Part shown: piece by piece, positions 58,596 through 64,000 of the stretch
Position numbering within the stretch: the stretch's first letter is position 1
Layout: every line of letters starts with the position of its first letter
DNA from: PALSA-911 sp963839645
Lineage (GTDB): Bacteria; Pseudomonadota; Alphaproteobacteria; Acetobacterales; Acetobacteraceae
Assembly: GCA_963839645.1 (NCBI GenBank)
Contig: CAWIVZ010000008.1
Location: 1,240,001 to 1,304,000 of the forward strand
Direction: 5' to 3'
Length of the DNA: 64,000 bases
Notes under the pieces: generated by a model
What the model saw: the letters and a program-made list of their open reading frames with translations, nothing else
Told to the model about the DNA's origin: nothing
Database searches by the model: none
Made by a program: the position numbers and the translations under genes

Positions 58596-58683
58596 GGCCT
58601 GACGCACCCCTCACAGGCGGCGCAACCCTCCATTTCCAAATGAGTGTTGCGCCGCACAATAAACCCGTGTGTCTATTCACGGC

Positions 58684-59931
58684 ATGAACGCCCCACCGGA
58701 CAGTCACACCCCGGACAGCCACATTCTCGGAACCCTCTCCGTGGGAAAAACGCCCCCGGGGAGGGTTCCCGTCTGGCTGCCGCTGATGCTCGGCTTCCTC
58801 ACCGCCGTTGCGCCGCTGTCCATCGACATGTACCTGCCGGCCTTCCCGCAGATCGAAGCGTCCTACGGCGTCGCGCCCGGCACCGCGCAGATCACGCTGG
58901 CCGCCTGGTTCGCCGGCCTTGCCATCGGCCAGCTCTCCCAGGGCACCCTGTCGGACCGCTTCGGCCGGCGCATGCCGCTGCTGGTCGCCACCGCGGTCTA
59001 TACCCTGGCCTCGCTCGGTTGCGCCCTGGCGCCCGACCTGTTCTGGCTGTCGGTGTTCCGCGCCATCGCGGCTCTCGGCGGTTCGGCCGGCATGGTCATC
59101 CCGCGCGCCATCGTGCGCGACCTGTCCGACGGCATCGCCGCGGCACGGATGATGTCCAAGCTGATGCTGGTCTCCGGCGTGGCGCCCATCCTCGCCCCCA
59201 CCCTCGGCGGCGCCATCCTGCTGGTGGCGTCCTGGCACGCGATCTTCCTGGTCTGCGCGGTGTACGGCGCCATCTGCTGCGTGCTGGTCTGGTGGAAGCT
59301 GCCCGACACCCTGCCACGCGAGCACCGCAAGGGCCTGTCCCCGGCCAGCCTGATCAACCGCTACGTCACCATCGCACGGGAACGCATCTTCGCCACCCAC
59401 GCGGCGATGGCCGGCTTCGTCAGCTTCGCCATGTTTGCCTATATCGGCGGCTCGCCACAGGCGATGATCGGCACCTTCCATTTGTCCACCGCCGCCTATG
59501 GCGGTCTGTTCGGCCTGTGCGCGGCCGGTTTCATCGTCGCCTCCCAGGTCAACCCGCATATCCTGCCCCGCTTCGGCGCCTCGCGCGTGATGCGCACCGC
59601 GGTGCGGGTGCTGCTGTGCACCACGGCCAGCCTGGTCGTGCTGTCCTTCGCCGACATCCGCATCCTGCCGCTGACCATCGGCCTGATTGTCTCCAGCATG
59701 CTCTGCCTGGGTTTCACCCTGCAGAACGTCGCGGTCGGCGCACTGACCCGCCACGCCGCCCACGCCGGCAGCGCGGCGGCGCTGATGGGCACCTGGCAGT
59801 TCGTGCTCGGCGCCTCCTCGGTCATGCTGGTCGGCCAATTGACCGACGCCACGCCGCGCGGCATGGCGAGCCTGATGCTGCTGGGCGCGATCGGCGCCGC
59901 CTCCGCCGACCTGCTACGGCCCAAAACCTAG
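58684..59931 (+). CDS. Bcr/CflA-family drug resistance MFS exporter
   Basis: 415 aa from ATG 58684 (MNAPPDSHTPDSHILG); GTG 58669 adds MSIHG. Twelve TM helices. PLSIDMYLPAFPQIEASYGVAPGTAQITLAAWFAGLAIGQLSQGTLSDRFGRRMPLL is the Bcr/CflA signature, and VFRAIAALGGSAGMVIPRAIVRDL follows. It exports small drugs such as bicyclomycin or chloramphenicol, or metabolites such as cysteine. Its TAG stop is the first triplet of an inverted repeat. Confidence 0.92.
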   Translation: MNAPPDSHTPDSHILGTLSVGKTPPGRVPVWLPLMLGFLTAVAPLSIDMYLPAFPQIEASYGVAPGTAQITLAAWFAGLAIGQLSQGTLSDRFGRRMPLLVATAVYTLASLGCALAPDLFWLSVFRAIAALGGSAGMVIPRAIVRDLSDGIAAARMMSKLMLVSGVAPILAPTLGGAILLVASWHAIFLVCAVYGAICCVLVWWKLPDTLPREHRKGLSPASLINRYVTIARERIFATHAAMAGFVSFAMFAYIGGSPQAMIGTFHLSTAAYGGLFGLCAAGFIVASQVNPHILPRFGASRVMRTAVRVLLCTTASLVVLSFADIRILPLTIGLIVSSMLCLGFTLQNVAVGALTRHAAHAGSAAALMGTWQFVLGASSVMLVGQLTDATPRGMASLMLLGAIGAASADLLRPKT

Positions 59932-60023
59932 TGCTCTGACTTATTGGGATAGTTCAGCATGCGTCAGAGCACTAGCTTGATTTTGTGGGCCGATTCAGCC
60001 AACGGGCTGAAGTGCCCGTTGGC
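59929..60023. repeat. Two inverted repeats after the Bcr/CflA gene
   Basis: TAGTGCTCTGAC (59929-59940) is repeated inverted as GTCAGAGCACTA (59963-59974), with a 22-nt spacer, and the left arm includes the stop codon. A second hairpin, GCCAACGGG (59998-60006) with CCCGTTGGC (60015-60023), follows. Neither has a T-run. They may act as transcription-end structures or be the remains of a small mobile element. Confidence 0.6.
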
Positions 60024-60061
60024 ATCGGACCACTAGCCTTCAGCCCAACCGGAGCCCCGTC

Positions 60062-60805
60062 ATGTCCATCGTCGTCGGAATCCCCGCCTGCGCCAAAACC
60101 ATCGACGGCATGCCGCGCCACGACAACCCCGCCCGCTATTCCCTCGCGGTGTTCGGCGGCGCCGGGGCGCTGCCCGTGCTCATCCCGCCGCTGGGCGAGG
60201 CGCAGCTCGACCTGCTGGACCGCCTGGACGGCCTGCTGATCCCCGGCAGCCCCAGCAACGTCCATCCCAGCCACTACCAGGGCGGCGACAGCGCCACGCC
60301 CGACAGCCACGATCACGACCGAGACCGCACCACCCTGCCGCTGCTGCGCGCAGCCCTGGCCCGCGGCATGCCGTTGCTGGCGATCTGCCGCGGCATCCAG
60401 GAACTGAACGTCGCCCTCGGCGGCACGCTGCACCAGAAGGTGCACGACCTGCCGGGCCGGCAGGACCATCGCGGCGGCCCCGGCACGGCGGAGGAACGCT
60501 ACCGCCCGAAACACCCGGTCGCCCTGACCGGCCAGCTCGCCGCCCTGCTCGGCGCCACCGCGATCACGGTGAACTCGCTGCACGGCCAGGCGATCGACCG
60601 CCTAGGCTCCGGCCTGGCGGTCGAGGCCATCGCGCCGGACGGCACGATCGAGGCGGTGCGGGTAGAATCTGCGTCAGGTTTCGCATTCGGGGTTCAATGG
60701 CACCCCGAATGGCGCTATGCCGACGACCCCGCCAGCACGGCCCTGTTCGCCGCGTTCGGCCAAGCATGCCGCGGCTACGCGGCAGGATCACGAAAGGCGG
60801 CCTAA
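60062..60805 (+). CDS. Class I glutamine amidotransferase, gamma-glutamyl-GABA hydrolase (PuuD-like)
   Basis: 247 aa. The nucleophile Cys is in LLAICRGIQELNVALGG, the His-Glu pair in GVQWHPEWRY. GLLIPGSPSNVHPSHY and VNSLHGQAID are typical of the PuuD group that hydrolyses gamma-glutamyl-GABA. No other putrescine-pathway genes are adjacent, so the substrate is uncertain. It ends 1 bp before the SDR start, so the two are co-transcribed. Confidence 0.88.
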   Translation: MSIVVGIPACAKTIDGMPRHDNPARYSLAVFGGAGALPVLIPPLGEAQLDLLDRLDGLLIPGSPSNVHPSHYQGGDSATPDSHDHDRDRTTLPLLRAALARGMPLLAICRGIQELNVALGGTLHQKVHDLPGRQDHRGGPGTAEERYRPKHPVALTGQLAALLGATAITVNSLHGQAIDRLGSGLAVEAIAPDGTIEAVRVESASGFAFGVQWHPEWRYADDPASTALFAAFGQACRGYAAGSRKAA

Positions 60806-60806
60806 G

Positions 60807-61568
60807 ATGGATCTGCAACTGGCAGGCAAGCGCGTCCTCATCACCGGCGGCTCCAAGGGCATCGGCCAGGCCTGCGCGGAGGTGCTGGCGGATGAAGGCT
60901 GCCACCTGACGCTGGTCGCCCGTGATCCCGCAGCCCTGGATGCCGCCGCCGGCAAAATCCGCGCCCGCCGCCAGGTCCAGGTCCGCACCATCGCCGCCGA
61001 CCTGTCGAGCGATGACGCGGTGCGGAAAGTCGCCGCCGAAGCCGGTGAGATCGACATCCTGGTCAACAACGCCGGCGCCATCCCGCCCGGCGACCTGCTG
61101 GCGGTGGACAACGAAACCTGGCGCCGCGCCTGGGACCTGAAGGTGTTCGGCTTCATCTCGCTCTGCCGCGCCGTCTATCCGCAGATGAAGGCACGCAAGG
61201 ACGGCGTCATCCTCAACATCATCGGCGCCGCCGGCGAAAAGCTGAACCCCGGCTACATCGCCGGTTCCGCCGGCAATGCGTCCCTGATCGCCTTCACCCG
61301 CGCGCTGGGCAAATCCTCCACCGCCGACGGCATCCGCGTGGTCGGCATCAACCCCGGCGCCACCGCCACCGCGCGGCTGGAAATGCTGAACCGCGACCGC
61401 GCCCAGAAGCAGTTCGGCGACGCCGAGCGCTGGCGCGAGCTGTTCAGCGCCATGCCCTTCGGCCGCGCCGGCACGCCCGAGGAAATCGCCTGGGCCGCCG
61501 CGTTCCTGGTCTGCCCGCGCTCGGGCTACACCTCCGGCACCATGCTGACCATCGACGGCGGGGCGTGA
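60807..61568 (+). CDS. SDR-family protein lacking the canonical YxxxK
   Basis: 253 aa. The NAD(P) fold is clear: VLITGGSKGIGQACAEVLA, ADLSSDD and ILVNNAGAIPPG. The C-terminus GYTSGTMLTIDGGA is also standard. Where the catalytic Tyr-x-x-x-Lys is expected, the text is NPGYIAGSAGNASLIAFTRALG: the position of Lys is Asn and that of Tyr is Ser, although a Tyr lies slightly upstream. A subgroup of SDRs with GSAGNA is known to me, but its chemistry is uncertain. Partner of the amidotransferase gene. Confidence 0.85.
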   Translation: MDLQLAGKRVLITGGSKGIGQACAEVLADEGCHLTLVARDPAALDAAAGKIRARRQVQVRTIAADLSSDDAVRKVAAEAGEIDILVNNAGAIPPGDLLAVDNETWRRAWDLKVFGFISLCRAVYPQMKARKDGVILNIIGAAGEKLNPGYIAGSAGNASLIAFTRALGKSSTADGIRVVGINPGATATARLEMLNRDRAQKQFGDAERWRELFSAMPFGRAGTPEEIAWAAAFLVCPRSGYTSGTMLTIDGGA

Positions 61569-61591
61569 CCGGGGGGCATGCCGTGAGAGCA

Positions 61592-61784
61592 GCAAGGCCA
61601 GGCGGCAGCTCCCCTGGACCCCGCCAAAGGCTCGCCTTTGGAATCCATCCATTTGTTTGGGAGGGCAAGGAGGGCCAACCGAGACCTTGCAAGGTCCGGT
61701 GAGCCCTCCTTGCACTCCCAAACCAGTAGCGGGTTTTAAGGGCTTGCCCTTAGCGGGGTCCAGGGGCGGCGCCCCTGGCCTTGC
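61592..61784. repeat. Nested-hairpin element, family B, copy 2 (inverted relative to copy 1)
   Basis: Degenerate CCAGG/CCTGG arm (61598-61617) and hairpin CCAAAGGC/GCCTTTGG (61624-61641). The central inverted repeat is slightly imperfect (61655-61680 with 61698-61723) and encloses the palindrome GACCTTGCAAGGTC (61683-61696). Then hairpins TAAGGGC/GCCCTTA (61737-61752) and CCAGGGGC/GCCCCTGG (61760-61778). The order of the flanking hairpins is reversed relative to 36926-37106, so the copies lie in opposite orientation. It ends at the hpnN start. Confidence 0.85.
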
Positions 61785-64000
61785 TTCCTCACTGCCATGA
61801 CCCCCTGATTCGCCTGGTCGACTACAGCCGGCGCCACGCCGTCGCCATCGTGCTCGGTGGCATCGTGCTGGCGCTGCTGTCGGGGACTGGTGTCGTACGC
61901 CCGGCTCGGGGTCAGCACCGACACCGACCGCATGTTCTCCGAACGCCTGCCCTGGCGCCAGCGCGCGATCGCCTTCGACCGCGCCTTCCCGCAGTTCAAG
62001 GACCTGATGGTCGCGGTGGTCGACGGCACCTCGCCGGAGATCGCCGACGCCACCGCCGCCGCCCTGGCCGAGGGGCTGGCCACCGACAAGACGCATTTCC
62101 TCTCCGTCCGCCGGCCCGACGCCTCGCCCTATTTCGACAAGCAGGGCCTGCTGTTCCTCGACAAGCCGGCGCTGGAGAAGGTCCTCGAGCACACCATCGA
62201 TGCCCAGCCCTTCCTCGGCCAGCTCGCCGCCGACCCCTCGGCGCGCGGCCTGTTCGCGTCGTTGGCGCTGCTGGGCCTCGGCGTCACCCAGGATCAGGCC
62301 GACCTCGGTCCCTACAAGCCGGCGCTGGAGAATTTCCACCAGGCCATGCAGGGCGCGCTGGAAGGCCACCCGGCGCCGATGTCGTGGATCCGCATGCTGG
62401 GCGGCGGCGTCGACGGGCTGGGCGGGAAGTTCCGTTTCGTGCTGATCCAGCCGAAGCTCGATCACGGCGCGCTGGAGCCGGGCGGCGAGGCCACCGACGC
62501 CGTGCGCGCGGCGATCGCGCGGCTGGAATTCGTCAAATCCGGCCAGGCGCATGTGCGCATCACCGGCCAGGTGCCGCTGGCCGACGAGGAATTCGCCACC
62601 GTCGCGCAGGGCATGGTGACCGGCCTCGCAATCAGCATCACGCTGATCACGCTCTGGCTGTTCCTGGCGGTGCGCACCTGGCGGCTGATCGTGCCGATCC
62701 TCGCCACGCTCGGCCTTGGGCTGATGCTGACCCTGCTGTTCGCCTCCGTCGCGGTCGGCACGCTCAACCTGCTGTCGGTCGGCTTCGGCGTGCTGTTCGT
62801 CGGCATCGCGGTGGATTTCGCCATCCAGTTCAGCGTCCGCTACCGCCGGTCGCGCCAGTACGTCATTGATGGCTATTATACCACCGGGGCCGAGGCCATG
62901 GCCGCCACCGCGCGCCGGGCCGGCGGGCAGATCCTGGTTGCCGCGGCGGCCACCGCCGCCGGCTTCCTGGCCTTCGTGCCGACCGATTTCGCCGGCGTCG
63001 CCGAGCTCGGCCTGATCGCCGGCGCCGGCATGCTGATCGCGCTGGCCTGCACCCTGATCTTCCTGCCCGCCGCCATCACCCTCTGCCAGCCCGGACCCGA
63101 AACGCGCGAGGCCGGCTTCCCCTGGGCGGTGCCGCTCGATGCCCTGATCGCCCGCCGCCGGTTCGCGGTGCTGGGCGGCTTCGCCGGCATCTTCGTCCTG
63201 GCCGCCATCGCGCTGCCCCGGCTGCAATTCAACTCCGACCCGCTGCACACCAAGGACCCGACCACCGAGGCGATGCGCGCGCTGGACGACCTGCTGGCCT
63301 CGCCGCTGACCAATCCCTACAGCGCCGACATCCTGGTCCCCAACGTCGACGCGGCCGCCAAGCTCGCCGCCGCCCTCGTGCCGGTGAAAAGCGCGGGGGA
63401 GGTGCTGACCATCGACAGCTTCGTGCCGGAAGGCCAGAAGGAAAAGCTCGCCATCATCGCCGACGCCGCCAATATCCTGGCGCCCACCCTGGCGCCGCGC
63501 GAACCGGCCGCGCGGGTCACCGCCGACCAGATCCGCATGGCCGCCTCCACCGCGCTGGCACAGATCGAGCCGGCCTTGCCGAAACTGCCGCCGGACCACC
63601 CGCTGGCGCAGATCGCCGGCGACCTGCGCCAGCTGATCGCCGCCCCCGAGCCGGTGCTGCTGTCGGCCGAGCAATCACTGATCCGCTTCCTGCCGGCTGA
63701 AATCGACCGGCTGCGCGCGGCACTGGCCGCGACTCCCTCCACCCGCGCCGACATCCCCCCCGAGATCGCGCGCGACTGGGTGCTGCCGGACGGGCGCGCC
63801 CGCGTGCAGGTGCTCGCGCACGCCGGCGAACGCGACAGCCACGGCCTCGCCGTCTTCGTGGACGCGGTCCACGCCGTGGCGCCGGATGCCGGCGGCTCGG
63901 CGGTGCAGATCGTCGAGACGGCGGCCACCATCGTCGGCGCCTTCCGCAGCGCGGCGCTGTTCGCCCTCGTGGCGATCACGGTCATCCTGTTCGCCACGCT
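61781..64000 (+). CDS. hpnN: Hopanoid biosynthesis-associated RND transporter HpnN (3' end outside window, frameshifted)
   Basis: Partial MMPL/RND protein. The N-terminus is LIRLVDYSRRHAVAIVLGGIVLALLSG (TM1). After an extra base at 61886 it continues SYARLGVSTDTDRMFSERLPWRQRAIAFDRAFPQFKDLMVAVVDG, a periplasmic porter domain, then TM2-6 with GTLNLLSVGFGVLFVGIAVDFAIQFSVRYRR. The second porter domain starts FNSDPLHTKDPTTEAM. HpnN carries hopanoids to the outer membrane. The start is uncertain. ATG 61797 runs into TGA after three codons unless one C is missing. TTG 61781 is in frame with LIRLVDYS and lies in the repeat element's end. Confidence 0.85.

Noticed and set aside
58729..58769. Inverted repeat GGAACCCTC...GAGGGTTCC near the start of the Bcr/CflA gene
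   Set aside because: It lies inside the coding region with imperfect arms and no T-run or regulatory context; not enough to call a feature.
60564..63674. 1036-codon open frame antisense to the SDR and hpnN genes
   Set aside because: Same GC artefact; it crosses a repeat element and both strands cannot be coding, whereas the plus-strand proteins are recognisable families.

Overview
The window is GC-rich (roughly 70% by eye), densely coded on both strands, and reads as an alphaproteobacterial chromosome, most likely Rhodospirillales/Acetobacteraceae (inference). Supporting signs are a CcrM-type GANTC methylase, an ImuB-DnaE2 mutasome, a PurC-PurS-PurQ-PurL run followed by BolA and monothiol glutaredoxin, a HpnN-type hopanoid RND transporter, and a GMC dehydrogenase encoded with a Tat-exported small subunit and a cytochrome c, as in acetic-acid-type bacteria. 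No phage, CRISPR array or complete insertion sequence was seen.

Layout. 0-5.6 kb: imuB (cut by the window edge), dnaE2, and a GNAT-like protein with a CRP-like operator. 5.6-14.5 kb: VWA protein, HAD phosphatase, pyrD, small conserved genes, an S24 repressor, yqgE, peroxiredoxin, an MFS transporter, ccrM, rnhB. 14.7-16.7 kb: PEP-CTERM protein and a glycosyltransferase. 16.7-24.4 kb: purCSQL-bolA-grxD, NRDE protein, a PemK/Phd-type toxin-antitoxin pair, purB. 24.5-28 kb: terC, radC, map, an M19 dipeptidase. 28-32.3 kb: an AT-richer accessory stretch (AI-2E-type transporter, small membrane proteins and lipoproteins) lying between a deleted beta-lactamase-family gene and a DJ-1/PfpI remnant. 32.3-41.2 kb: MFS, PRC-barrel, J-domain, maeB, tRNA-Leu(GAG), lipB, SYLF, YcgN-like, DapA-like and zinc peptidase genes. 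41.3-48.5 kb: a complete sugar-type ABC importer convergent with a cytochrome c/GMC dehydrogenase operon. 48.5-57 kb: ppdK, glyS, glyQ and a GH17 membrane protein. 57-64 kb: CoA-binding protein, DUF2076 protein, Bcr/CflA exporter, a class I amidotransferase, an SDR, and hpnN running off the end.

Two features stand out. First, four intergenic gaps are filled almost wall to wall by long elements built from a central inverted repeat flanked by small GC-rich hairpins. Family A is at 1.1 and 12.5 kb, family B at 36.9 and 61.6 kb in opposite orientations, and a half-element lies at 28.0 kb. The two family A copies show a compensatory base-pair change in their central stem, and several elements reach or overlap the start codon of the next gene. 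Second, many conserved housekeeping genes carry single-base frameshifts, mostly +1, with a dense cluster through ppdK, glyS and glyQ (about 49.4-54.9 kb). I read these mainly as assembly or sequencing errors, so genes so marked are annotated as genes, with the break position given.
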